From Salinibacterium sp. ZJ450 (GTDB lineage Bacteria > Actinomycetota > Actinomycetes > Actinomycetales > Microbacteriaceae): a DNA stretch of 64,000 bases. The stretch spans positions 2,976,001-3,040,000 of the forward strand of contig NZ_CP061771.1 of NCBI RefSeq assembly GCF_011751885.2, given 5' to 3'. Shown here in pieces: positions 1 to 10,465 of the stretch; the first letter of the stretch is position 1, and the number at the start of each line of letters is the position of its first letter. The notes beneath the pieces are model-generated. The model searched no databases. It saw nothing but the letters and a program-made list of their open reading frames with translations, and had not been told where the DNA came from. The position numbers were made by a program, and so were the translations under genes.

Positions 1-588
1 TGGATGATCCCCGCCCTCGCCATCGTCGGCGCCCTGGTGGGCCTCGTGCTCGCCCTGGTCAACATCTTCAAGAAGATGCCGTCGAAGGCGCTCATCCTGA
101 CCTACGCCCTGTTCGAGGGTCTGTTCGTCGGTGGCATCTCCGCCATCTTCAACAGCATGTGGGATGGCATCGTCGCCCAGGCGGTCTTCGGCACCCTGGG
201 TGTCGTCGGAGTCACCCTCGCGCTGTTCCTCAGCGGCAAGGTGCGCGCCACTCCGAAGATGACCAAGATCTTCCTGGTCGCCATGGTCGGTTACGCCGCG
301 TTCTCGCTGGTGAACTTCGGCCTGATGATGTTCGGCGCAACCGACAGCATGTTCGGCCTGCGCGACGTCGAGATCATGGGCATCCCGCTCGGTGTCATCA
401 TCGGCCTCTTCGTTGTGCTGCTCGCCGCCTACTCGCTGGTGATGGACTTCGAGAACGTGAAGACCGGCGTCGAGCGTGGCGTACCGCGCATCTTCGGCTG
501 GCAGGCTGCCTTCGGCATCATGGTCACCGTGGTGTGGCTGTACACCGAGATCCTGCGTATCCTGGCGATCTTCAACAGCAACAACTAA
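1..588 (+). CDS. Bax inhibitor-1/YccA family membrane protein (5' partial)
   Basis: Open from the left edge, so the true start lies outside the window; the first in-window ATG is at position 4. At least six hydrophobic membrane segments are visible, ending in a short charged tail. The loop LVMDFENVKTGVERGVP followed by the last helices is typical of actinobacterial Bax inhibitor-1/YccA proteins, polytopic inner-membrane proteins related to eukaryotic BI-1 and often linked to Ca2+ or H+ leak and stress tolerance. The bacterial substrate is not settled. A strong hairpin follows the stop. The family call is confident; the exact function is not known. Confidence 0.8.
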   Translation, partial: WMIPALAIVGALVGLVLALVNIFKKMPSKALILTYALFEGLFVGGISAIFNSMWDGIVAQAVFGTLGVVGVTLALFLSGKVRATPKMTKIFLVAMVGYAAFSLVNFGLMMFGATDSMFGLRDVEIMGIPLGVIIGLFVVLLAAYSLVMDFENVKTGVERGVPRIFGWQAAFGIMVTVVWLYTEILRILAIFNSNN

Positions 589-605
589 ACCTCCTCGCGT
601 AAGAG

Positions 606-640
606 AAGAAGAGGCCGCCCGAACCGGGCGGCCTCTTCTT
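606..640. terminator. bidirectional hairpin terminator
   Basis: A 16-bp stem (606-621 with 625-640, three-base loop) lies between the convergent ends of the Bax-inhibitor-like gene and guaA. T-rich flanks on either side of the GC core allow it to serve both strands. Confidence 0.85.
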
Positions 641-666
641 GTTGTCCTGTCAGTGGAGCAGGACAA

Positions 667-2250
667 CTACTCCCACTCGATGGTTCCCGGCGGCTTAGAC
701 GTGACGTCGAGAACCACGCGGTTCACATCCTTCACCTCATTGGTGATGCGGTTCGAGATCCGCGCCAGCACGTCGTACGGCACACGGGTCCAGTCGGCGG
801 TCATCGCGTCTTCAGAGGACACCGGGCGCAGCACGATCGGGTGCCCGTAGGTGCGGCCGTCGCCCTGCACGCCCACCGAGCGCACGTCGGCCAGCAGCAC
901 CACCGGGCACTGCCAGATGTCGCCATCGAGGCCGGCCATGGTCAGCTCGGCGCGCACGATGGCATCCGCCTCGCGCAGCAGGTCGAGGCGGTCCTTGGTG
1001 ACCTCGCCGACGATCCGGATGCCGAGCCCGGGGCCGGGGAACGGCTGGCGGCCGACGATGACCTCGGGCAGCCCCAGCTGACGGCCGATCGCGCGTACCT
1101 CGTCCTTGAACAGGGTGCGCAGCGGCTCGACCAGCTCGAACTGCAGATCTTCCGGCAGGCCGCCCACGTTGTGGTGGCTCTTGATGTTCGCCGTGCCGGT
1201 TCCGCCACCGGACTCCACGACATCCGGATACAGCGTGCCCTGCACGAGGAACCGGATCGGGTCGCCGTCGGCTGCGGACTCCGCCACGAGCTCGGCCTGC
1301 GCCTGCTCGAAGGTGCGGATGAACTCGCGTCCGATGATCTTGCGCTTCTGCTCCGGGTCGCTGACGCCCTCGAGCGCGTCGAGGAACTGCTGCTCGGCGT
1401 CGATGGTGATCAACCGGATGCCGGTGGCCGTGACGTAATCCTCTTCGACCTGGCGGCGCTCGTCCTTGCGCAGCAGGCCGTGATCGACGAACACGCAGGT
1501 GAGCTGATCGCCCACGGCGGCGTGCACGAGTGCGGCGGCGACGGCGGAATCCACCCCGCCGGACAGGCCGCAGATCACCTTGCCGGTGCCGATCTGGGCG
1601 CGAATCCGCTCCACCTGCTCGGCGATGACGTTGCCGGGGTTCCAGTCGCCGGGGATTCCCGCCGCGGTGTGCAAGAAGTTCTCCAGCACACGCTGGCCGA
1701 ACTCGGAGTGCTTGACCTCGGGGTGCCACTGCACGCCGTAGAGCTTGCGCTCGTCGTTGGCGAACGCGGCAACCGGGGTCGACTCGCTCGACGCCAGCAC
1801 CTCGAACCCGTCCGGTGCCTTCGAGACGGCGTCGCCGTGGCTCATCCAGGTGGTCTGCGCGATCGGCTGGCCGGCGAGCAGCGTGCCGCCGTTCCCCTTC
1901 AGCGTCACCGGCGTTGCGCCGTATTCGCGCTGGCCGGTCTGCGAGACCTCGCCGCCGAGCTGAGTGGCCATCACCTGGAATCCGTAGCAGATGCCGAGCA
2001 CGGGCACGCCAAGCGCGAGGATTCCGGTATCCAGTGAAGGCGACCCCTCCTCGTACACGCTGGACGGGCCACCGCTCAGCACGATGCCTGCGGGGTTCTT
2101 CGCGGCCACCTCGGCGGCGCTGATGGTGTGCGGCACGATCTCGGAGTACACGTTCGCCTCGCGCACACGGCGCGCGATCAGCTGGGCGTACTGGGCTCCG
2201 AAGTCGACGACGAGCACCGGTTGGTGCGAGGTTCCGGGAGCTGTCACCAC
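667..2250 (-). CDS. guaA: GMP synthase, glutamine-hydrolysing
   Basis: Converts XMP to GMP with ATP and glutamine in the cytoplasm, the last step of guanine nucleotide synthesis. The N-terminal class I amidotransferase carries the nucleophile Cys88 in GICYGF and the His176/Glu178 pair in WHPEV. The ATP pyrophosphatase loop SGGVDS sits at about 230-235, and the C-terminal dimerisation domain ends in GTIEWE. 527 aa is normal for the family. The start is GTG, preceded by a GAGGAGG ribosome site. It lies downstream of guaB3 and guaB in the same orientation but separated by unrelated genes. Confidence 0.97.
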   Translation of the reverse strand: MVTAPGTSHQPVLVVDFGAQYAQLIARRVREANVYSEIVPHTISAAEVAAKNPAGIVLSGGPSSVYEEGSPSLDTGILALGVPVLGICYGFQVMATQLGGEVSQTGQREYGATPVTLKGNGGTLLAGQPIAQTTWMSHGDAVSKAPDGFEVLASSESTPVAAFANDERKLYGVQWHPEVKHSEFGQRVLENFLHTAAGIPGDWNPGNVIAEQVERIRAQIGTGKVICGLSGGVDSAVAAALVHAAVGDQLTCVFVDHGLLRKDERRQVEEDYVTATGIRLITIDAEQQFLDALEGVSDPEQKRKIIGREFIRTFEQAQAELVAESAADGDPIRFLVQGTLYPDVVESGGGTGTANIKSHHNVGGLPEDLQFELVEPLRTLFKDEVRAIGRQLGLPEVIVGRQPFPGPGLGIRIVGEVTKDRLDLLREADAIVRAELTMAGLDGDIWQCPVVLLADVRSVGVQGDGRTYGHPIVLRPVSSEDAMTADWTRVPYDVLARISNRITNEVKDVNRVVLDVTSKPPGTIEWE

Positions 2251-2305
2251 CGGCGCCTCCTCGTTCTCGAGTCCGTCGGCTCCCGGCTGGGTGTCGGTGA
2301 GTGCG

Positions 2306-2737
2306 TTAATGGGCGGCCTCCGCTAGTTCGGCTTCACGGTTGGTGAGATAGGAATTGATCGTGCGAGACAGCCGTACTTCGACGATGAAGGACAGGAACG
2401 GAACGACGCCACCGGTCGCCATCAGCAGAAGCTGCGGCAGGTTCCAGCGCATGAAGGTCCAGAGTCGGAAACAGGCGATCAGGTAGATCACGTAGAACCA
2501 GCCGTGCACGATCAGGATGCCGGTGCTCAGGTTCACCGCCTGCACGGTGCCATCCGGCACCAGCGCCAGGAAACCGTACGCGCCGCCGAGTTCGATCTCG
2601 CTGCCGAACCAGTACTTGGCGATCATCTCGGCGCACAGCAAAAGCAGCATGACTCCGGTGATGTATGCGGTTACCTGATAGAACTTGAGGCCGCTCCGAA
2701 TCTGCGGGAACGTCTCGGGTTTTGGAGCCAATGCCAT
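2306..2737 (-). CDS. DUF3817 family small membrane protein
   Basis: 143 aa with three clear membrane segments (about 22-45, 70-95 and 100-122), matching the DUF3817 pattern common in actinobacteria. No catalytic motif is visible. The C-terminal part is charged ([11 protein letters not shown]), probably cytoplasmic. It is five bases from the SURF1 gene in the same direction, so probably cotranscribed. Function unknown; a role near the respiratory chain is only suggested by the neighbour. Confidence 0.75.
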   Translation of the reverse strand: MALAPKPETFPQIRSGLKFYQVTAYITGVMLLLLCAEMIAKYWFGSEIELGGAYGFLALVPDGTVQAVNLSTGILIVHGWFYVIYLIACFRLWTFMRWNLPQLLLMATGGVVPFLSFIVEVRLSRTINSYLTNREAELAEAAH

Positions 2738-2742
2738 GGGGG

Positions 2743-3528
2743 TCAGTCTACCTTTTGCGGGTCGCGCGATTGCTGGGCGGCCAGCTCGGCAGCTTCCTCG
2801 AGCTCACGCTCCCAGGCATCCTTCACCAGCCGGTACCACAGGTAGATGGCGAACCCGGCGAAGATCACCCATTCGGCCGCGTAGAAGATGTTCAGCCAGT
2901 TGAGCTGGACTTCCTCGCTCGGCTTCGGCGAGGAGATCAGCTGCTGGCCGACGTCATCGTGCAGCACGAGATAGCCGCCGTACACATCGTCGACCGACTG
3001 CCACTGGTTGATCAGTGCGGCGATGGCAAGGCTCGAGTGCTCGCCGTTCTCGAAGTCGGAATCGGTGGGCGCCTCGCTGGGCAGGTACCGGCCGGTGATC
3101 TCGAGGGGACCGTCCGGCAGGCGATCGATGACGCCGTCCAATTCAGCGGATGTCGGTGCCCACCCGATCGCGACGGCCAGGCTCGGCCCCGTCTGCCGCT
3201 CGGCCTCGGTGGCGCCCACCCTGAACTGCCCGACCAGCCAGTACCCGCTCTCGCCGTCTTGCTGACGGTCGGAGAGCACGGTGAACTCGCCGGGCACGAA
3301 CGCCCCGGTCGCCGAGACGACATGGCCGGCCATCGCCTCGGTCACCGCGCGCTGCGGCTCGGTGAGCCGGTCGATCGGCTGCACCGTCTCGGTGTCGCGG
3401 TCGATCACGGTGGCCTCGTCGACGCTTCGTTCCAGCTGCCACTGGCCGAGCAGCGCGAATGCCGCCGCCACTGCTAGACACAGCACGAGCATGGCGATCC
3501 AGCGCGGCCTGCGCGCAACGTTCCACAC
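2743..3528 (-). CDS. SURF1 family cytochrome oxidase assembly protein
   Basis: SURF1 proteins help assemble haem a into cytochrome c oxidase. The 261-aa product has the family layout: a membrane segment near the N-terminus (about 9-27, followed by GQWQLERS), an extracytoplasmic domain containing VTGAFVPG and GRYLPSE-type motifs, and a second membrane segment near 215-235 (FAGFAIYLWYRLV). The start is GTG with a GGAG site upstream. The next gene (antiporter) begins its stop codon three bases away. No oxidase structural gene is in the window. Confidence 0.85.
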   Translation of the reverse strand: MWNVARRPRWIAMLVLCLAVAAAFALLGQWQLERSVDEATVIDRDTETVQPIDRLTEPQRAVTEAMAGHVVSATGAFVPGEFTVLSDRQQDGESGYWLVGQFRVGATEAERQTGPSLAVAIGWAPTSAELDGVIDRLPDGPLEITGRYLPSEAPTDSDFENGEHSSLAIAALINQWQSVDDVYGGYLVLHDDVGQQLISSPKPSEEVQLNWLNIFYAAEWVIFAGFAIYLWYRLVKDAWERELEEAAELAAQQSRDPQKVD

Positions 3529-3531
3529 GGT

Positions 3532-4899
3532 TTAGTACTCCGGATCCCGCTCGCGCGCTATCTGTTCGTCGCGCTCGCTCATCGCGCGCTCCACGCTGGA
3601 GTCGATGGTGCCCTTCGTGGGCGCCTCGGCCTCAAGGGTGTCGGTCACCACCGCACCCCCTACCGGCATTTCACCGGTCAGCGCTGCCTCGCGCTCGGCC
3701 GCGGCTCTGGCGGCCGCTTGTTTCTTCTTCTTGCGGCTTGGAGCGCCGAACCAGCCGCCGATCCGCTCCGAGTTCACGGCCATGAGCGGGCCGATCACCG
3801 ACATCACCAGCACGTAGAGCCCGGCGAATGGCGTCATCCGGTCGTCCAAGCCCGCCGCGAGCGCGAGCGTGGCGAGGATTAGGGCAAACTCGCCACGGTT
3901 CTGCAAGATCACGGCGGTGTTGAATCCGGCCTGCGGGCCCATCTTGTTGATCCATGCCACGAACTGTCCGGCGATCAGGTTCAGCACGATGGTCATCCCG
4001 ATGGCGGCGGCCACCGGGCCGAGCACCTCGCCGAAGGTGGCGGGGTTCAACGCCAGCCCGAAGTTCAGGAAGAAGAACGCGCCGAACACGTCGCGCAACG
4101 GCAGCGCGATGTGTTCGATCCGGGTGCGGAATCGGGTGGCGCCGAGCACCAGTCCGATCAGGAACGCGCCGATCGCGTCGGTGACGCCGAGCAGTTCGCC
4201 GATGCCGGCGAAGGCGAGCGCGAGCCCGAAGAACAGGATGGTGAACAGCTCGTCATCCTTGGCCTGGATCAGCCGCGACACGACGCGACCACCCCACCGG
4301 GCGAGCGAGAACATCACCACCAGGAACAGGAACGCCACCCCGAGTTTCACCACGATCGGCCCGAGGTCGGTCTCACCGCTCAGTACCACCCCGACCACAG
4401 CCAGGTAGATGGCGATGAAGATGTCTTCGACCACGGTCACGCCGAGGATCATCGGCGTCTCGTCGTTGGCGAGGCGCCGCAGTTCGATGATGAGCTTGGT
4501 GACGATGGCGCTCGAGGATGTTGCGGTCATGCCGGCGATCACGAGGGCCTCGCGGGGCCCCCACCCGATCATGAACCCGAAGGCCAGCCCGACGCCCATG
4601 TTGAGCACGATGTACGAACCGCCGGAGATCAGCAGCTTGCCGGCGTTGTTGAAGAACGCGTCCTGATCGAATTCGAGGCCGAGGTTGAACAGCAGCATGA
4701 TCAAGCCGAAGACGGCGATCAGCTCGACCCGCTGGGTGTCGAAGTCGAGCGGGAACCAGCCGACGTGCGGGCTCGCCAGCAGACCGACCACCATGTAGAT
4801 GGGGATGACCGGGAGTCCGATCAGCTTGCCTGCTCTGCCGAGCACATACGCGAGGACGAACAGGATGCCGAGGACGAGGAGGTCTTGGCCGAGATGCAT
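3532..4899 (-). CDS. CPA2 family cation/proton antiporter (KhtU-like)
   Basis: 455-aa polytopic membrane protein of the monovalent cation:proton antiporter-2 family with about 12-13 helices. The region TATSSSAIVTKLI resembles the conserved discontinuous helix of CPA2 exchangers. The C-terminal ~70 residues are charged and cytoplasmic. It lacks a fused RCK domain. The gene immediately upstream supplies a separate KhtT-type regulatory subunit, so the pair fits a two-component K+/H+ antiporter such as KhtTU. Ion specificity (K+ versus Na+) cannot be decided from sequence. Confidence 0.85.
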   Translation of the reverse strand: MHLGQDLLVLGILFVLAYVLGRAGKLIGLPVIPIYMVVGLLASPHVGWFPLDFDTQRVELIAVFGLIMLLFNLGLEFDQDAFFNNAGKLLISGGSYIVLNMGVGLAFGFMIGWGPREALVIAGMTATSSSAIVTKLIIELRRLANDETPMILGVTVVEDIFIAIYLAVVGVVLSGETDLGPIVVKLGVAFLFLVVMFSLARWGGRVVSRLIQAKDDELFTILFFGLALAFAGIGELLGVTDAIGAFLIGLVLGATRFRTRIEHIALPLRDVFGAFFFLNFGLALNPATFGEVLGPVAAAIGMTIVLNLIAGQFVAWINKMGPQAGFNTAVILQNRGEFALILATLALAAGLDDRMTPFAGLYVLVMSVIGPLMAVNSERIGGWFGAPSRKKKKQAAARAAAEREAALTGEMPVGGAVVTDTLEAEAPTKGTIDSSVERAMSERDEQIARERDPEY

Positions 4900-4902
4900 C
4901 CG

Positions 4903-5433
4903 CTATTCTCCCGGCGGCGCTGCGGCGGCAGCCTTCGACTTCACTTCACCCGTTCGGTAGAACTGGAACGCCTTGGCGACCTTCTCCGGCGCGCCGGCGA
5001 GCACCAGGGTGTCACCGGGGAAGACCTTGAACTCATCCGAGGGCACCGGGTTCGTGGCGTCTCCGCGCACGACGGCCACAACGGTGCATCCGACGGCGCC
5101 ATGCTCGGCGAGGTCGCCGAGCGGCTTGCCTGCGATGTAGTCGTCGTAGTCGACGGGGAACCAGTCGATGGCGAGCCCGGGGATCTCCGAGACGCTCGAC
5201 CGGGACTGGGTGATCTGGGTTCCGCCGAGCAATTCGGCGAGGGTGCGGGCCTCGTCTTCGTCGAGACGCAACGACACCTTGACGGCATCCGCTCCGTCCG
5301 CGGCCTCGGCAAAGCTGATCAGATCGCTGTGGCCGGAGCGGTGGGTGACAACGCCGACCTTGCCGCCGTCCTCGGTGACGAAGGTGTGCAATATTCCGAC
5401 GCCCGGGAGTTGGACGCGCCGAAGATCAACCAT
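4903..5433 (-). CDS. KhtT-like regulatory subunit with RCK_C (TrkA_C) domain
   Basis: Start set at the ATG at 5433, giving 176 aa beginning MVDLRRVQLPGVG. An in-frame upstream ATG at 5574 would overlap the end of glpD and add residues unlike the family. The N-terminal domain resembles KhtT; the C-terminal RCK_C domain (about 85-165, with HGAVGCTVVAVVR and GDTLVLAG) would bind a nucleotide such as cyclic di-AMP, by analogy with KhtT. It ends three bases before the antiporter gene and should gate it from the cytoplasm. Confidence 0.8.
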   Translation of the reverse strand: MVDLRRVQLPGVGILHTFVTEDGGKVGVVTHRSGHSDLISFAEAADGADAVKVSLRLDEDEARTLAELLGGTQITQSRSSVSEIPGLAIDWFPVDYDDYIAGKPLGDLAEHGAVGCTVVAVVRGDATNPVPSDEFKVFPGDTLVLAGAPEKVAKAFQFYRTGEVKSKAAAAAPPGE

Positions 5434-5506
5434 GAGGATGGGCCCTTTCGGGGTTTGGTGGCGGTCGATCCAGTCTACGTCAGCGCATTCCAGCGTCGGC
5501 GCGGGA

Positions 5507-7252
5507 CTACGGAGCCAGCGGGGTGGTGCTGATGTCTGGCGCTTCCAGCCGCACACGATCGGCGGACGCGTCATCCGGTTGCTGCTGACTCGCCCGTTCG
5601 GCCTCGACCCGTTTCAGGTAGAACGCGACCTCACGGTCGATCCTGGCCTGGTCCCAGCCGAGCGCGTCGCCCATCAACCTCGCGGCGACCGGCGCGGCAG
5701 ACACCCCGCGGTCCCACGCCTCGATCGACACCCTGGTGCGCCGGGCGAGCACGTCGTCGAGGTGCAGCGCGCCCTCGTGGGTTGCCGCGTAGACCACCTC
5801 GGCCTGGATGTAATCGTCGGCGCCGGGCAGCGCGTCCTTGAGCTCGGGCCGGGAGCGGATCAGATCGAGCAGTTCGTCGGTGAGCACCCCGTACCGGTTC
5901 AGGAGGTGCTCCACCCGCACCTTGTGAATCCCGAACGCCCGGGCGATCTTGCCGCGTTTGTTCCACGCCGCCTGGTAGCCCTCGGCGCCGAGCAGGCTCA
6001 CCTCGTGGGTGGTGGATGCCGGGATCTTGCCGTCCAGCGCGTCGACGGCGGCGTCGATCGCGTCCTTCGCCATCACCCGGTATGTGGTCCACTTGCCGCC
6101 GGCCACGACCACGAGTCCCGGAACGGTGTGCGCGACGATGTGCTCGCGGCTGAGCTTGGAGGTCTGGTCGCTCTCCCCCGCCAGCAGCGGGCGCAGCCCG
6201 GCGTAGACGCCTTCGACGTCTTCCCGGGTGAGCGGCACGTTCAGCACCTCATTCACCCGTTTCAGCAGGTAGTCGATGTCGGCTGCGGTGGCGGCCGGGT
6301 GCGCCTTGTCGAGGTTCCAGTCGGTGTCGGTGGTGCCGATCAGCCAGTGCCGGCCCCAGGGGATCACGAACAGCACACTGTTCTCGGTGCGGAGCAGCAG
6401 CCCCACCTTGGACTGGAAGCGGTCACGCGGCACCACCAGGTGCACGCCCTTCGAGGCGCGCACCTTGAACTGGCCGCGCTCCCCCACCATCGCTTGGGTG
6501 TCATCGGTCCACACGCCGGTGGCGTTCACCACCTGGCGGGCCTTGATCTCGAACCGTTCGCCGGTCTCGAGGTCGTGCGCGGTGACCCCGACCACCCGCT
6601 CGCCCACCTTGAGGAACCCCTCGACGCGCACCCGGCTGGCCACGTGCGCGCCGTAGAACGACGCGGTGCGGGCAAGGCTCGACACGTAACGGGCGTCATC
6701 AACCTGGGCATCGTAGTAGACCAGCCCGCCGCGGAATGCGTCGCCGCGCAGGCTGGGCGCCGCGCGCATCAGCTGCCGGCGCGACAGGTGACGGTGGTGC
6801 GGAACACCGGGCGGACGGCCGCCGCTGTAGCTGAACAGGTCGTAGAGCAGCATCCCGGCGCCGACGTACAACCGCTCGATCACCGGTTTGGTGAGCGGGT
6901 ACAGGAAGCGCACCGGCTTCACCAGGTGAGGCGCGATGCGCTGCAGCAGCAGGCCGCGCTCGATCAACGCCTCGCGAACCAGCCGGAAGTCCAACTGCTC
7001 CAGATAGCGGATGCCGCCGTGCACGAGTTTCGACGACCGACTGGAGGTACCACTCGCCCAGTCGCGCGCCTCGACCATGCCGACGCTGAGCCCGCGGGTC
7101 ACGGCATCCAGCGCGGAACCGGTGCCGACGATGCCGCCACCGATGACGAGGATGTCGAGTTCCTTGGTCTTCAGCGCGTGAAGGGCGGCCGCGCGTTCCT
7201 CCGGCCCCAACTTTGACGATCTGGTCACCGGCTTCTGCCCGGCCATACCCAC
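5507..7252 (-). CDS. glpD: aerobic glycerol-3-phosphate dehydrogenase
   Basis: FAD enzyme that oxidises sn-glycerol 3-phosphate to dihydroxyacetone phosphate at the membrane and passes electrons to quinone. The dinucleotide-binding motif VIGGGIVGTG lies at about 36-45, followed by SSRSSKLVHGGIRYLE typical of GlpD. The C-terminal domain carries the family segment VYAGLRPLL and a helical cap. 581 aa is normal. No glpF or glpK is nearby. The gene sits alone between the GuaB3 gene and the antiporter pair. Confidence 0.95.
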   Translation of the reverse strand: MGMAGQKPVTRSSKLGPEERAAALHALKTKELDILVIGGGIVGTGSALDAVTRGLSVGMVEARDWASGTSSRSSKLVHGGIRYLEQLDFRLVREALIERGLLLQRIAPHLVKPVRFLYPLTKPVIERLYVGAGMLLYDLFSYSGGRPPGVPHHRHLSRRQLMRAAPSLRGDAFRGGLVYYDAQVDDARYVSSLARTASFYGAHVASRVRVEGFLKVGERVVGVTAHDLETGERFEIKARQVVNATGVWTDDTQAMVGERGQFKVRASKGVHLVVPRDRFQSKVGLLLRTENSVLFVIPWGRHWLIGTTDTDWNLDKAHPAATAADIDYLLKRVNEVLNVPLTREDVEGVYAGLRPLLAGESDQTSKLSREHIVAHTVPGLVVVAGGKWTTYRVMAKDAIDAAVDALDGKIPASTTHEVSLLGAEGYQAAWNKRGKIARAFGIHKVRVEHLLNRYGVLTDELLDLIRSRPELKDALPGADDYIQAEVVYAATHEGALHLDDVLARRTRVSIEAWDRGVSAAPVAARLMGDALGWDQARIDREVAFYLKRVEAERASQQQPDDASADRVRLEAPDISTTPLAP

Positions 7253-7338
7253 CTCCGGCCCCGCGGTCCTCGGACCGACTGCTGTGTACGACTAGTCCAT
7301 GGCTGCTGATTACGGCTAGCCCTGGCGATTGTGTGCGA

Positions 7339-8463
7339 CTACCCCTGACGGTGGTAGGGAGCGACGATGACCTCGACCCGCTGGAACTCCTTGAGGTCGG
7401 AGTAGCCGGTCGTCGCCATCGACCGGCGCACGGCGCCGATCAGGTTGCTGCGTCCGTCGGCCACGGTCGACGGTCCGAACAGGATCTGCTCGAGCGGGGC
7501 AATGCTGCCGACCTGAACGCGGTTGCCGCGAGGCAGCTCGGCGTGGTGCGCCTCCGGGCCCCAGTGCCATCCGCCGCCGGGGGCGTCATCGGCGCGGGCC
7601 AGGGCGGTGCCGAGCATCACGGCGTCGGCGCCACAGGCGATCGCCTTGACGATGTCGCCGCTGGTCGACAGTCCGCCGTCGGCGATCACGTGCACGTAGC
7701 GTCCGCCGGACTCGTCGAGGTAATCGCGGCGTGCACCCGCGACATCCGCCACCGCGGTGGCCATCGGGGCGTGGATGCCGAGCGCGGCGCGGGTGGTCGA
7801 CGCGGCTCCCCCGCCGAAGCCGACCAGCACACCGGCTGCACCGGTGCGCATCAGGTGCAGGGCGGCCGTGTAGGTGGCGGCACCGCCGACGATCACCGGC
7901 ACGTCCAGCTCGTAGATGAACTTCTTCAGGTTGAGCGGTTCGGCGTTCTTCGACACGTGCTCGGCGCTCACCGTGGTGCCGCGAATGACGAACAGGTCGA
8001 CCCCGGCGTCGACCACGGTCTGGTGCAGGTCCTGGGTGCGCTGCGGGCTGAGCGCGCCGGCGACCGGAACCCCGGCGGCGCGGATCTCGGCCAGGCGCTC
8101 CTTGATCAGCTCCGGCTTGATCGGCTCGGCGTAGATCTGCTGCATCCGCGCGGTGGCCACGTCGGCCGGCAGGTCGCGGATCTCGGCGAGGACGTCTTCG
8201 GCGTTCTCGTACCGCGTCCACACGCCCTCGAGGTCGAGCACGCCGAGTCCGCCGAGCTTGCCGATCGCGATCGCGGTGGCGGGCGACACCACCGAGTCCA
8301 TCGGAGCTGCCATCACCGGGGCCTCGAAGGTGAAGGCGTCGATCGACCAGCTCACCGAGACATCGCGCGGGTCACGGGTGCGGCGACTGGGAACAATCGC
8401 AATGTCGTCGAAGGAATACTCACGGCGGGCACGCTTGGCGCGGCCAATCTCGATCTCAGTCAC
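7339..8463 (-). CDS. guaB3: GuaB3 family IMP dehydrogenase-related protein
   Basis: 374-aa TIM-barrel paralogue of IMP dehydrogenase without the two CBS domains. The phosphate-binding part (VIADGGLSTSGDIVKA) is kept. At the position of the IMPDH catalytic loop GPGSICTTR the sequence reads GGGAASTTR, so the nucleophilic cysteine is serine here. This suggests it is not a classical IMP dehydrogenase. Members of the GuaB3 family are conserved in actinobacteria next to guaB with unsettled function (a related cyanobacterial enzyme has been called a GMP reductase). Genuine guaB is directly upstream. Confidence 0.88.
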   Translation of the reverse strand: MTEIEIGRAKRARREYSFDDIAIVPSRRTRDPRDVSVSWSIDAFTFEAPVMAAPMDSVVSPATAIAIGKLGGLGVLDLEGVWTRYENAEDVLAEIRDLPADVATARMQQIYAEPIKPELIKERLAEIRAAGVPVAGALSPQRTQDLHQTVVDAGVDLFVIRGTTVSAEHVSKNAEPLNLKKFIYELDVPVIVGGAATYTAALHLMRTGAAGVLVGFGGGAASTTRAALGIHAPMATAVADVAGARRDYLDESGGRYVHVIADGGLSTSGDIVKAIACGADAVMLGTALARADDAPGGGWHWGPEAHHAELPRGNRVQVGSIAPLEQILFGPSTVADGRSNLIGAVRRSMATTGYSDLKEFQRVEVIVAPYHRQG

Positions 8464-8556
8464 TACGCCAGCCTACCGCCGCCCTCCGACGCGGCCTTCG
8501 GGGTAGGTTTCCGCGGCGGGTTCTCGCGGCGTGGCCGGGCTGCCCGCACTGCGGTG

Positions 8557-8620
8557 AGCGCTGCGTTTTCGGGCGAGCGCGCGTGCCGCGGCGGGCTCGC
8601 TCGTCCGTTTCCGCAGCGCT
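8557..8620. repeat. compound imperfect palindrome between guaB3 and guaB
   Basis: AGCGCTGCG at 8557-8565 pairs with 8612-8620, and an inner GCGAGC/GCTCGC stem lies at 8573-8578 with 8595-8600. The intergenic space 8464-8683 is otherwise featureless and GC-rich. It may be a repetitive extragenic palindrome; no other copy was matched by eye. Confidence 0.4.
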
Positions 8621-8683
8621 GACCGATGGTGGACGCCTCGGCGGTCGGCACTCGGCGAGCTGGCGTCATCCGTGATTCTGCAA

Positions 8684-8718
8684 AGAATGCCCATGTGCGC
8701 AGGGCACATGGGCATTCT
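8684..8718 (-). terminator. guaB transcription terminator
   Basis: A perfect 15-bp stem (8684-8698 with 8704-8718) with a five-base loop sits 20 bases after the guaB stop. On the minus strand it is followed by TTTG. It would separate guaB from guaB3. Confidence 0.8.
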
Positions 8719-8738
8719 CTGAGGAATCAGCTGGGTCG

Positions 8739-10298
<1,560 letters not shown>

Positions 10299-10357
10299 TC
10301 AATGTTAACGGAATGCGCGGATCGTTATTCCGAGCCGTCATAATGTCCTCATCGGTA

Positions 10358-10395
10358 GTGATTCGTGTGAAACACTGTCGTCACAAACGAGAAGT
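10358..10395 (+). promoter_or_regulatory. candidate GlnR box upstream of the liv operon
   Basis: Four pentamers at exact six-base spacing: GTGAT (10358), GAAAC (10369), GTCAC (10380) and GAAGT (10391). The actinobacterial GlnR consensus is gTnAC-n6-GaAAC repeated. Two pentamers match fully, one misses one base and one misses two. A possible -10, TAACGT at 10395-10400, abuts it, placing the box where an activator could act. Inferred from pattern only. Confidence 0.45.
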
Positions 10396-10465
10396 AACGT
10401 CAACGACGACGGAGCGGCAGGAGTTCTGGGGATCCACCAGCCCGACTGCCCGTCTTGGAGGTACT

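Noticed and set aside
841-2037. 398-codon plus-strand open frame opposite guaA
   Set aside because: It is the shadow of guaA in GC-rich DNA; no family features, and the guaA motifs are unambiguous.
4111-5532. 473-codon plus-strand open frame opposite the antiporter pair
   Set aside because: Composition is Asp/Glu/His/Arg-rich shadow coding; the minus-strand genes are clear members of known families.
10313-10465. upstream ATG start for livH
   Set aside because: It would run through the GlnR-like box and adds no signal-peptide logic; the GTG at 10466 has a ribosome site and begins a signal segment.
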